Assembly: GCA_016213015.1 (NCBI GenBank)
Contig: JACRCE010000031.1
Location: 1 to 50,785 of the forward strand
Length of the DNA stretch: 50,785 bases
Source of the DNA: Deltaproteobacteria bacterium
GTDB taxonomy: Bacteria > Desulfobacterota > GWC2-55-46
Reading direction: 5' to 3'
Shown: positions 31,606-39,835 of the stretch, piece by piece
Layout of the letters: each line of letters opens with the position of its first letter
Numbering within the stretch: position 1 is the stretch's first letter
Translations under genes and position numbers: made by a program
The notes under the pieces: model-generated
Told to the model about the DNA's origin: nothing
What the model saw: only the letters and a program-made list of their open reading frames with translations
Databases searched by the model: none

Positions 31606-33579
31606 TCAAAACGCATTTATCGCCGCATAAACCTGCTCATCCGTATATCCCTTCAAGTCAATGGACTTGCTTCTGCACGCGGCCACGCACACGCCGCAAC
31701 CCTGACACAGGCCGTCGTTGACCTTGGCAAGAAGCCTTACAACCTCGCCCTGCCTGTTCTTTACCGACTCCTTCTCTATGGCCGTGTACGGGCAGGCCGT
31801 AACGCAGTCCCAGCAGGCGTTGCAGGTGGCCTTGTTCACGACCGAGGTTATCGGCTCTCTGGCCATTTCCGAGGCCGAGAACAGCGCCTGCACCTTGCTT
31901 GCAACGGCGCTCCCCTGTGCCACGGACTCCGGTATGTCCATTGGGCCCATGCAGGTTCCCGCAAGGTATATCCCTGCGGTAACGGTCTCGACCGGCCTCA
32001 ACTTGGGATGATACTCGTTGTAGAACTTGTGCTTGTCGTATCCTATGCCGAGCTTTTGCGCCAGAGTATCCGCCCCCGGCCTTGACACGAGCGCGGTTGC
32101 GAGCACCACCATGTCGGCCTCTATCTCGACCTGAGAGGCGCTGAGCGTATCCGCGCCCTGAACAATTACCTTGCCGCCTTTTTCGTAGACCCTCGACACC
32201 CTGCCGCGCAGATACATTGCGCCGTCCGCCTCTATGGCCTTTCTTACAAACTCCTCATAACGCTTGCCGCCAGAGCGGATGTCCATGTAAAAGACGTAGG
32301 GCTTGCCGCCATGCACCTTGTGGCTGTAGAGCATGGTGTGCTTTGCCGTGTACATGCAGCATATCTTGGAGCAGTAGGATACGCCTTTTTTCTCGTCCCT
32401 TGATCCGGCGCACTGGATGAAGACCACGCTCTTGGGGGTCTTCCCATCCGAGGGCCTTCGTATCTCGCCGCCGGTTGGGCCTGAGGCCGAGGCCAGCCTT
32501 TCAAACTGCATCCCGCTTATCACGTCCTTTATCCTGCCGTAGCCGTACTCGCCGAAATGCTCGTTGGGCATAAGATCATAACCGGTCGCAACTACTATTG
32601 CCCCGAACTCCTCGGTAACAATCTTATCCTCCTGCTTGAAGTCAATGCACTTTGGGCCGCACACGAGCGCGCACGCCCCGCACTTGTCCTTTTGTATCTT
32701 GGGGCAATTCTTCGCGTCTATCACCGGCACATTCGGCACGGCCTGAGGAAACGGCGTGTATATGACCTTTCTTTTTGAAAGCTTCAGCTCGAACTCGCTT
32801 TCGGCCTTGAACGGGCACTTTTCAACACACTCGCCGCAACCGGTGCACTTGTCCTCGTCAACGTACCGCGCCTTCCTGCGTATCTGCACGGTGAAGTTGC
32901 CGATATAGCCGTCTACCTTTTCCACCTCGGAATAGGTATAGAGCGTGATGCGCTCGTTCAGTTCAGCCTCGACCATCTTGGGCGTCATGATGCACTGGGA
33001 GCAGTCCATCGTGGGAAAGGTCTCGGATAAGCGCGCCATGTTCCCGCCTATCGAAGGCTCTCTTTCAACCAGCGCCACGTCTATGCCGCCGTCGGCTATG
33101 TCAAGCGCGGCCTGTATGCCCGCGACCCCGCCGCCGATTACAAGCGCCCGTTTCTTTACCGGTATCTTTATCTTCTTAAGCGGGCTGTTCTTCTTGAGCC
33201 GCTCTATGGTCATGCGCGTTAAATCAATGCTCTTTGCCGTGCCCGTTGCCTTTGTCTCGTCGTGATGCACCCATGAGCACTGCTCGCGTATGTTCGTTAT
33301 CTCGCACTGATACGGATTAAGACCGGCGGCTTCGCTCGCCTTCCTGAAGGTCTTCTCGTGCATGTGCGGAGAGCAGGCCGAAACAATAACGCCGTCAAGC
33401 CTGTTGTCCTTTATGGCCTGCCTGAGCATCTCCTGCCCCGGGGACGAGCACATGAACTTATAGTCGCAGGTGTAGACCACGCCGGGGAGAGCGGCCATCT
33501 CCTCGGTAACCTTTTTCGTGTCAACCGTCGCGGCGATGTTATTCCCGCACTGGCATACGAAAACGCCTATACGCGGCAT
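31606..33579 (-). CDS. hdrA: HdrA, electron-bifurcating flavoprotein subunit
   Basis: 657 residues, a full-length HdrA. The N-terminal domain has MPRIGVFVCQCGNNI and the CSPHMHEKTF segment. The FAD domain is VIGGGVAGIQAALD (about 149-160) with SETFPTMDCSQCIMTPKM. An inserted ferredoxin part has CTGCGECVEKCP and CGACALVCGPKC. The C-terminal dicluster ferredoxin has CNACWDCVTACP and CQGCGVCVAACR. The FAD of HdrA is the bifurcation site in characterised complexes. It is in order with hdrB and hdrC upstream and flxDCBA downstream. No selenocysteine is needed. Confidence 0.95.
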   Translation of the reverse strand: MPRIGVFVCQCGNNIAATVDTKKVTEEMAALPGVVYTCDYKFMCSSPGQEMLRQAIKDNRLDGVIVSACSPHMHEKTFRKASEAAGLNPYQCEITNIREQCSWVHHDETKATGTAKSIDLTRMTIERLKKNSPLKKIKIPVKKRALVIGGGVAGIQAALDIADGGIDVALVEREPSIGGNMARLSETFPTMDCSQCIMTPKMVEAELNERITLYTYSEVEKVDGYIGNFTVQIRRKARYVDEDKCTGCGECVEKCPFKAESEFELKLSKRKVIYTPFPQAVPNVPVIDAKNCPKIQKDKCGACALVCGPKCIDFKQEDKIVTEEFGAIVVATGYDLMPNEHFGEYGYGRIKDVISGMQFERLASASGPTGGEIRRPSDGKTPKSVVFIQCAGSRDEKKGVSYCSKICCMYTAKHTMLYSHKVHGGKPYVFYMDIRSGGKRYEEFVRKAIEADGAMYLRGRVSRVYEKGGKVIVQGADTLSASQVEIEADMVVLATALVSRPGADTLAQKLGIGYDKHKFYNEYHPKLRPVETVTAGIYLAGTCMGPMDIPESVAQGSAVASKVQALFSASEMAREPITSVVNKATCNACWDCVTACPYTAIEKESVKNRQGEVVRLLAKVNDGLCQGCGVCVAACRSKSIDLKGYTDEQVYAAINAF

Positions 33580-33591
33580 AAAGACCTTACC

Positions 33592-33933
33592 TCATATTGC
33601 CTGATCATAAACCACAACGCCCTTTTCCTGTATCTCTCCGCCGACCTTAAAGTAATCGGCGGCCTCAAGCTCTTCTTCAGTAAACCCAAGCGGGTCAATG
33701 TCCACCGCAATGTCTATCTTTCTGGAGCAATCCGACAGGAGCATTATCCTCTTGATGTCGTCCATCCGCTTGAACGAATCCGAGACGATCGCAAGGTCTA
33801 TATCGCTACCCTTACCTGGCCTGCCGTAGGCATAAGAACCGAAAAGGATGATCTTCCTGATATGTATCCTCTTGCTAAGTTCCCTTGCGTAGGCCGCCAC
33901 TATGTCTTTAACTTCTGATTCTTTGTAAACCAT
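33592..33933 (-). CDS. MNT-type nucleotidyltransferase antitoxin
   Basis: 113 residues with GSYAYGRPGKGSDIDLAIV, and a third acidic residue in KIDIAVDID. It overlaps the 3' end of the HEPN gene by 34 nt. In this pair HEPN comes first, the reverse of the two other MNT/HEPN pairs in the window, so it is a separate acquisition. It ends 12 nt before hdrA. Confidence 0.87.
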   Translation of the reverse strand: MVYKESEVKDIVAAYARELSKRIHIRKIILFGSYAYGRPGKGSDIDLAIVSDSFKRMDDIKRIMLLSDCSRKIDIAVDIDPLGFTEEELEAADYFKVGGEIQEKGVVVYDQAI

Positions 33934-34301
33934 GCGATTACGTCCTGTGTGTCTTTGAACAACCGCGCCGCGTTACGTTTGTTGTAAATCTTCTTATTGA
34001 ACCTGTCTTCCTTATATCTTGCCTTGATATAGTGGGCGTCTATCTTTAGAATCTTCTTGTCGATCGCCTTGGGGACGTCAATGCCCGTCAACTCGACCAA
34101 ACGCGGAAGTTTGTGTATGTATTCCGGCCTGTCGTTCTTTTGAATTATGAAGACCGCCTTAAGCAAAGCCTCTACCGCTTGCTGACACATGAACATCGCA
34201 AAATTATAACGACCCGCCTTAAGCATGGCGTATGCCGTCTCATGGTTGTCCTGTGAGGACATGAGCCAAAAACCGATCGCCTTATTGGAGTTTTTGGTCA
34301 T
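33900..34301 (-). CDS. HEPN-domain protein (PF05168 type)
   Basis: 133 residues beginning around a W-x-x-SSQDNHETAYAMLKAGRY segment, then AMFMCQQAVEALLKAVFI and HKLPRLVEL, the classical HEPN pattern. RYKEDRFNKKIYN near the end is also typical. It is a putative ribonuclease or RNA-binding toxin partner of the following MNT gene. It starts 14 nt after hdrB. Confidence 0.86.
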   Translation of the reverse strand: MTKNSNKAIGFWLMSSQDNHETAYAMLKAGRYNFAMFMCQQAVEALLKAVFIIQKNDRPEYIHKLPRLVELTGIDVPKAIDKKILKIDAHYIKARYKEDRFNKKIYNKRNAARLFKDTQDVIAWFTKNQKLKT

Positions 34302-34315
34302 AAGCCGCTAACATT

Positions 34316-35182
34316 CTATATCCCCTTGCCCTTCAACAGCCCCCTCGCGTCCCATTTGTTTGCCTCAAACGACAAAGACGCCTCGGCCTGACCGAGCGCA
34401 AGCCCGAGAAGCTGGGTAAAATAAACTATCGGCATCGGCTTATACCCTGTAGTATCAGCAATGACAACGGACTGGCTCTTTTCGAGGTTATACTGGCACA
34501 ATGGACAGCTCGTTACTATTATCTCTGCCCCGTTTGACGCGGCTGACTCCAGCACGCTCCCTGAAAGCCTCTCCACGATCGGTTCGTTGTTCATGGCAAG
34601 ATGCGCGCCGCAACACTCTATCTTATTTGGAAATTCAACAGGCTCGGCGCCAAGCGCCTTCAACAGGTCTTCCATTATCACCGGGGATTCCGGCCTGTCT
34701 ATGCCCATGTCTTCAAACGGCCTCAATAGCATACAGCCGTAATACGCCCCTGTCTTTAATCCCTTGAGCGGCCTTTTCACCGTGTCCTTGACCTTTGAAA
34801 AGCCGACCCTGTCGCGGATTACCTCAAGATAATGAAGGACATTGACGCTTCCGTCGTAATCCGCCTCGATAAAGCCGTTTACGGTATCGCGCTTTTCCTT
34901 GTTCTCCTTGAGCGTCCTGTTCGTCCTTTTGAGCACGTTGTAGCAGACGGAACAGAGCGTGGTGAGCGTGTCCCCTTGCTTACCGGCAATGGACAATACC
35001 TTTGCCGGAGCCGTCAAGCCCATGACGTTGTCCTTTGTGAGCGGATAGGCGGCCCCGCAACAGTTCCACTGGCCAAGCTCATCCAACTCAAAGCCCAAGA
35101 GAGACGCGGATGCGCGGGCAGAGGAGTCGAACGGCTTTGCAACGGTATTTAGCGTGCATCCGGGGTAGTATGGTATCTTCAT
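34316..35182 (-). CDS. hdrB: HdrB, CCG-domain heterodisulfide reductase subunit
   Basis: 288 residues with two CCG cysteine-rich domains: C9, NCCGAAYP, CSVC; then GCMLL, ECCGAHLA, CPLC. In characterised HdrB these hold non-cubane [4Fe-4S] clusters for disulfide reduction. Here it may pass electrons on to FrdAB, because no methanogen-type disulfide is expected. The ATG overlaps the stop of the RelE-like toxin (ATGA), showing tight insertion of that pair. Confidence 0.93.
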   Translation of the reverse strand: MKIPYYPGCTLNTVAKPFDSSARASASLLGFELDELGQWNCCGAAYPLTKDNVMGLTAPAKVLSIAGKQGDTLTTLCSVCYNVLKRTNRTLKENKEKRDTVNGFIEADYDGSVNVLHYLEVIRDRVGFSKVKDTVKRPLKGLKTGAYYGCMLLRPFEDMGIDRPESPVIMEDLLKALGAEPVEFPNKIECCGAHLAMNNEPIVERLSGSVLESAASNGAEIIVTSCPLCQYNLEKSQSVVIADTTGYKPMPIVYFTQLLGLALGQAEASLSFEANKWDARGLLKGKGI

Positions 35183-35493
35183 TTTTTATCAGGGATTTCT
35201 TCGAGCATCCTGTCTATCCAATATCGCGGTTCCCTATGCAGGTGCGCTGCCGCAACGACGATAATCGTATCGGCATCTATACCATAAATAATCCCGTATG
35301 GAAACCGTGAGAACAAACAACGCCTAAGACCATGCTCAACTTCCGCATATGCATAAGGATACGTTGCGACTCTTCTAACCGCATTATCCAGATTATCAAG
35401 AAATCGCAGTTCCAAGCCCGCGCCGAGAGAACCATACCACGCAACAGCGGCGTCAACCTCGATCTGCGCGGCTTTCAGGAAGCTGACCTTCAT
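35179..35493 (-). CDS. RelE/ParE-family toxin
   Basis: 104 residues. FLKAAQIEVDAAVAWYGSLG, then RRCLFSRFPYGIIYGIDADTI and AAAHLHREPRYW, is the RelE/ParE fold sequence pattern. Toxins of this superfamily cleave mRNA or block gyrase; which applies cannot be told. It overlaps its antitoxin by 4 nt upstream and hdrB by 4 nt downstream. Confidence 0.9.
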   Translation of the reverse strand: MKVSFLKAAQIEVDAAVAWYGSLGAGLELRFLDNLDNAVRRVATYPYAYAEVEHGLRRCLFSRFPYGIIYGIDADTIIVVAAAHLHREPRYWIDRMLEEIPDKK

Positions 35494-35711
35494 CTGTTGC
35501 GATATCTATCCATTATCCGTTCATAAGGCACAGTCTCGGATTTGCCCGACTTATACGAGAGCCAGCGCTTGTACGCCTCGTCCGCCCATATGCCGTCAAT
35601 TGCAGGGTCCGGCCTATCGAGTTGCATCAAGATTGCGTCAACCAATTCAATCTTCTCAACGTCAGGCAATGATCTAATCTTTATTGCAAGTTCTTCGCTG
35701 ATGGTTCCCAT
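35490..35711 (-). CDS. Addiction-module antitoxin (TIGR02574-like)
   Basis: 73 residues from the ATG at 35711 (GGAGG 7 nt upstream; a GTG at 35717 is also in frame). ISEELAIKIRSLPDVEKIELVDAILMQLD and WADEAYKRWLSYKSG match the short addiction-module component family that precedes RelE/ParE toxins. It lies 39 nt after hdrC. Confidence 0.86.
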   Translation of the reverse strand: MGTISEELAIKIRSLPDVEKIELVDAILMQLDRPDPAIDGIWADEAYKRWLSYKSGKSETVPYERIMDRYRNR

Positions 35712-35750
35712 AATCACGCCTCCTTGACTCGCTATCGGGAATAACGGCTT

Positions 35751-36158
35751 TTACCCCACCAACTTCCTAAAGCCGGCCACGATAGCCTGTTGCGGGGCGG
35801 TCTTGAGAAACGGCAGACCGACTTCCTTTATCTCGATGCGTCCCTCGCCGTGTCTTAGATTGACCTGTCTCAGCGCCTCAAGGGTATTGGCAACGCTCAC
35901 GCCCTTTGGGCATCTTGAGTAGCACTGAAGACACCCGACGCAAACCCACATGGAGTTGGCCTTTTGAAGCTCCTCGACCCTGCCGAGTTGCAAGAGCCTC
36001 ATAACCTGCGTCGGCTGAACCTCCATCTCATAAGACACGGGGCATCCGGCTGAACAGTTGCCGCACTGGTAGCACTTTTTGAACTCCTCGCCGCTTATGC
36101 GCTCAAGGCGGCCTATAATCTCGCTTTCGATGTCTTTCCGATCAAGCGTAATCTTCAC
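35751..36158 (-). CDS. hdrC: HdrC, iron-sulfur subunit
   Basis: 135 residues with CYQCGNCSAGCP and CVGCLQCYSRCP, two [4Fe-4S] motifs, and VANTLEALRQ, as in HdrC. It links HdrA to HdrB. Its ATG overlaps the fumB stop by 4 nt. In most genomes hdrB follows directly; here the antitoxin/toxin pair lies between. Confidence 0.92.
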   Translation of the reverse strand: MKITLDRKDIESEIIGRLERISGEEFKKCYQCGNCSAGCPVSYEMEVQPTQVMRLLQLGRVEELQKANSMWVCVGCLQCYSRCPKGVSVANTLEALRQVNLRHGEGRIEIKEVGLPFLKTAPQQAIVAGFRKLVG

Positions 36159-36715
36159 GCAACTCTCCTGTACTTTTCGACCCCTTGCTTAAAAAGGTCT
36201 CCGCCTGATGCGTCATTTACGACTATGGCCGGAAAGTCAACCACCTCAAGCCTTCTTATGGCCTCTGGGCCAAGGTCTTCATAAGCTATTATCTCGGCCT
36301 TTTTTATGCTCCGCGCAATGAGCGCCGCGGCCCCGCCAACGGCCGCAAGGTATACTGCCTTGTTTCGGTTCATGGCGTCCAATACTTCCTTGCTCCGGGC
36401 GCCCTTGCCGACCATGCCCTTCAAGCCGAGGTCAAGAAGGCGCGGGGTATAGGCGTCCATCCTGCCGCTCGTGGTCGGACCCGCAGAACCTATAATTGCC
36501 CCGGGTTTGGCCGGAGTCGGCCCGACGTAATAAACTATCTGCCCCTTTATATCAAACGGCAGTTTTTCTCCCCTGTCAAGAAGCTCTATAAGACGCTTGT
36601 GCGCCGCGTCCCGCGCCGTATACATCACGCCGCTTATGAGCACCTTATCCCCTGCCTTGAGACTAAGAACGTCAGCGTCTGAAAGCGGGAGCGTTATCCT
36701 GATCGGTTCGGTCAT
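36155..36715 (-). CDS. fumB: Class I fumarase, beta (C-terminal) subunit
   Basis: 186 residues of the Fe-S hydro-lyase C-terminal domain: VLISGVMYTARDAAHKR, YVGPTPAKPG, GSAGPTTSGRMD. With the alpha subunit it interconverts malate and fumarate. It directly abuts fumA and overlaps hdrC by 4 nt. Tartrate dehydratase has the same fold; the metabolic context favours fumarase. Confidence 0.93.
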   Translation of the reverse strand: MTEPIRITLPLSDADVLSLKAGDKVLISGVMYTARDAAHKRLIELLDRGEKLPFDIKGQIVYYVGPTPAKPGAIIGSAGPTTSGRMDAYTPRLLDLGLKGMVGKGARSKEVLDAMNRNKAVYLAAVGGAAALIARSIKKAEIIAYEDLGPEAIRRLEVVDFPAIVVNDASGGDLFKQGVEKYRRVA

Positions 36716-37552
36716 TTATAAAACAGCCTCTTTGTGCCTTCCAGCGTGGCACTGTATGTTTATAGCAACCGGCAGGCTTGCGATGTGGCACGGATAGGTC
36801 TCTATATGAACGGCAAGGGCCGTAACCACGCCGCCAAAGCCCATTGGCCCGATGCCAAGATCATTAATTGACTTTAACAGCTCAGCCTCAAGCGCAGCGA
36901 CCTCCGCATCCGTGTGCTTGCTCCCTATGGACCTCAACAACGCCTTTTTTGCCAGTATAGCCGACTTTTCAAAACTGCCGCCGATGCCGACCCCTACCAC
37001 TATAGGAGGACAGGGATTACCCCCTGCTGAGCGCACCGTGTCGAGAACGAAAGCCTTGATGCCGTTTACCCCCTCAGCCGGCTTTAGCATTTTAAGGGCG
37101 CTCATATTCTCGCTGCCCGCGCCCTTTGGGGCTATCTTTATCTTTACCCTGTCGCCCTCGACAATTGTCGTATGTATAATGGCAGGGGTGTTGTCCCCGG
37201 TGTTGACGCGCTTTAACGGATGGCAAACGGACTTTCTCAGGTAACCGTCCTTATAACCCTGACGCACCCCCTCGTTTACCGCGTCCTCAAGAGAGCCGTC
37301 AAGCTCCACAAGCCTGCCAACCTCTATGAAGAACACGGCAATGCCCGTGTCCTGACACATAGGCAAAGACTCTTTATCAGCTATCTCGAAGTTGGTTATT
37401 ATCTGGGAAAGCACGTCCCTGCCGAGAGGGGATTGCTCCCTTGCCAAAGAAGTACGCAGAGCGCCCGCGACGTCCGGCTCAAGGTTGCAGGCCGCGCTTA
37501 TGCAGAGCGCCCTGACAGCCTTTGTTATTTCGCTTGAGAGAACCTTTTTCAA
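36716..37552 (-). CDS. fumA: Class I fumarase, alpha (N-terminal) subunit
   Basis: 278 residues. The cysteines in PMCQDTG, GGNPCPP and IQCHAGRH are the [4Fe-4S] ligands of the two-subunit, oxygen-sensitive fumarase. GVGIGGSFEKSA is also conserved. It starts 11 nt after mdh and ends right at the fumB start. Confidence 0.94.
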   Translation of the reverse strand: MKKVLSSEITKAVRALCISAACNLEPDVAGALRTSLAREQSPLGRDVLSQIITNFEIADKESLPMCQDTGIAVFFIEVGRLVELDGSLEDAVNEGVRQGYKDGYLRKSVCHPLKRVNTGDNTPAIIHTTIVEGDRVKIKIAPKGAGSENMSALKMLKPAEGVNGIKAFVLDTVRSAGGNPCPPIVVGVGIGGSFEKSAILAKKALLRSIGSKHTDAEVAALEAELLKSINDLGIGPMGFGGVVTALAVHIETYPCHIASLPVAINIQCHAGRHKEAVL

Positions 37553-37563
37553 CGTAATGCTCC

Positions 37564-38505
<942 letters not shown>

Positions 38506-38629
38506 TTAAGCGTCTATCTAATACCGTAAACAAACGCACAGCTTTCATGTTACCATAAGTCTGGTTGAACAGGTATACCGGAATATCCTCAACAGAGGGA
38601 TAAACGTAAAACCAGAGGATATGCTTTCT

Positions 38630-38662
38630 GTATACAGTATACAAAAACAACCCTGCTGTCAA
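38630..38662 (-). promoter_or_regulatory. Promoter of the mdh-fum-hdr-frd-suc-kor cluster with overlapping operator
   Basis: On the minus strand TTGACA (38662-38657) is followed at 17 bp by TACTGT, or at 15 bp by TATACT. The -10 region is embedded in a perfect 13-bp palindrome GTATACAGTATAC (38630-38642), of the kind bound by GntR/FadR-type repressors. A leader of about 130 nt precedes mdh. Confidence 0.6.
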
Positions 38663-38668
38663 GGTCAA

Positions 38669-38737
38669 ATACCGTGAACCGTGACCGTTGACCGTGTGAA
38701 AACGAATCCTTTCACGGACACGGTATCTACACGGTAT
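38669..38737. repeat. Family E repeat without a gene (copy 3)
   Basis: ATACCGTGAACCGTGACC on the left, inverted CACGGACACGGTATC and CACGGTAT on the right, with a short centre containing GAATCCTTTC. It lies between the divergent mdh and tRNA-Arg promoters. Confidence 0.8.
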
Positions 38738-38743
38738 TTAACC

Positions 38744-38772
38744 TTGACAAGCTTTTTATTTTTCTGTATTGT
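38744..38772 (+). promoter_or_regulatory. Promoter of tRNA-Arg/tRNA-Lys
   Basis: TTGACA at 38744-38749 and TATTGT at 38767-38772, spacing 17 bp. The predicted start is about 12 nt before tRNA-Arg. Confidence 0.65.
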
Positions 38773-38790
38773 AATAAGCCTGCCTCTTGA

Positions 38791-38866
38791 GCGCCTGTAG
38801 CTCAGCGGATAGAGCATCGGCCTCCGAAGCCGAGGGCCGGAGGTTCAAATCCTCTCAGGCGCGCCA
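38791..38866 (+). tRNA. tRNA-Arg (CCG)
   Basis: 76 nt with CCA encoded. The acceptor GCGCCTG pairs with CAGGCGC. The anticodon stem TCGGC/GCCGA carries the loop CTCCGAA, with anticodon CCG at 38824-38826. Confidence 0.96.
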
Positions 38867-38918
38867 AACTATAAGCGGCGCCGGCAGGGTTTGAAAGCCG
38901 CATTACAGATAATATACC

Positions 38919-38994
<76 letters not shown>

Positions 38995-39026
38995 AATAAA
39001 TCAACCATATCGCGACGCGACAACGG

Positions 39027-39060
39027 GGTTACGTCTCAAGACGCAGCCTTTTTCTTTTTT
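39027..39060 (+). terminator. Rho-independent terminator after tRNA-Lys
   Basis: The stem GGTTACGTC/GACGCAGCC, with one mismatch and the loop TCAA, is followed by TTTTTCTTTTTT. Confidence 0.65.
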
Positions 39061-39199
39061 CGACAGGATACTTGCGTTGACGCGCGAGGAAAATGAAAAA
39101 GGGGACGACGAAAAAAGGACGAAAAAAGAGGACAGATTTATTTTCTACTATCCTTGACATGAAAACATTTTATCCAAAATACTCTCCTATGCCAATTAA

Positions 39200-39394
39200 G
39201 GAAGCTCTGATTAATTCGCCAATCCGTCATTCTCGCTCCGCGAAGCAATCTCGTCTTCAAGGAAATCAATAAGTTACGAGATTGCCGCGCCCAGCACCAC
39301 TTTCGATTACGAAAGCATGTTGCTTAACAAATTTCCTCCTGCAATAAAGTGGTGCTGGGCTCGCAATGACAAATAAGAATTAATCAGAGCTTCC
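39200..39394. repeat. Family A MITE-like repeat (copy 2)
   Basis: Ends GGAAGCTCTGATTAATT / AATTAATCAGAGCTTCC, with the same inner arms as 1-140. At the centre the small hairpin of copy 1 is replaced by a family C cassette. Confidence 0.88.
39290..39359. repeat. Family C hairpin cassette (copy 3)
   Basis: 70 bp with CCCAGCACCACTTT/AAAGTGGTGCTGGG ends and an interior diverged from copies 1 and 2. It sits at the apex of repeat A copy 2. Confidence 0.85.
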
Positions 39395-39563
39395 TTAAAT
39401 AAATCTGTCCCCTTTTTCCTTTTTCTTTTTTTCTTCCCTTTTTCTTCTTTTTCCTTTCTTTTTCCTTTTTCCCCTTTTATGGTTGACTTTTGCCGGTTCC
39501 GGCCATAGAATTATCATATAGAAGGTTTTTTTGTTGCTGTGAACAAACGGAGGTCTCCTTAAA

Positions 39564-39824
39564 ATGCCTATCTACGAATATCAATGCGTTGACTGCTCTC
39601 ACGCCTTTGAAACGATGCAGAAGTTCTCGGACGAGCCGATAAAGGTCTGTCCGAAATGCTCAGGCAAGAACGTATCAAAGCTCATCTCTCAGTCGTCCTT
39701 CACGCTCAAGGGCGGAGGCTGGTTCAAGAGCGGCTATTCCTCGTGCGAAAAAAAGGAAGAGGTCAAGGCAAAGGCCGACGAGGCCGGCACTAAGCCGCCT
39801 TGCTCCGGCTGTCCGTCCTGCTGA
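39564..39824 (+). CDS. FmdB-family zinc-ribbon protein
   Basis: 86 residues. MPIYEYQCVDCSHAFETMQK and KVCPKCSGKNVSKLISQSSF form the FmdB/CxxC zinc-ribbon regulatory-protein domain. The C-terminus is cysteine-rich (PPCSGCPSC), a second possible metal site. The function of the family is poorly known. AGGT-type ribosome-binding sequence (GGAGG) lies 12 nt upstream. The next gene follows 11 nt later. Confidence 0.88.
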   Translation: MPIYEYQCVDCSHAFETMQKFSDEPIKVCPKCSGKNVSKLISQSSFTLKGGGWFKSGYSSCEKKEEVKAKADEAGTKPPCSGCPSC

Positions 39825-39835
39825 AGCCCTTTATA

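Larger units (their letters stand above)
39086..39478. repeat. Family J palindrome holding repeats A and C (gene-free region 39001-39563)
   Basis: The left arm GAGGACAGATTTATTTT (39128-39144) and the right arm AAATAAATCTGTCCCC (39397-39412) are near-perfect inverted copies. They extend outward into a purine-rich stretch on the left (39086-39130) and a 71-nt run of only C and T on the right (39408-39478). Repeat A copy 2 lies in between. The 563-bp stretch between tRNA-Lys and fmdB holds only the terminator and these repeats. Confidence 0.7.
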
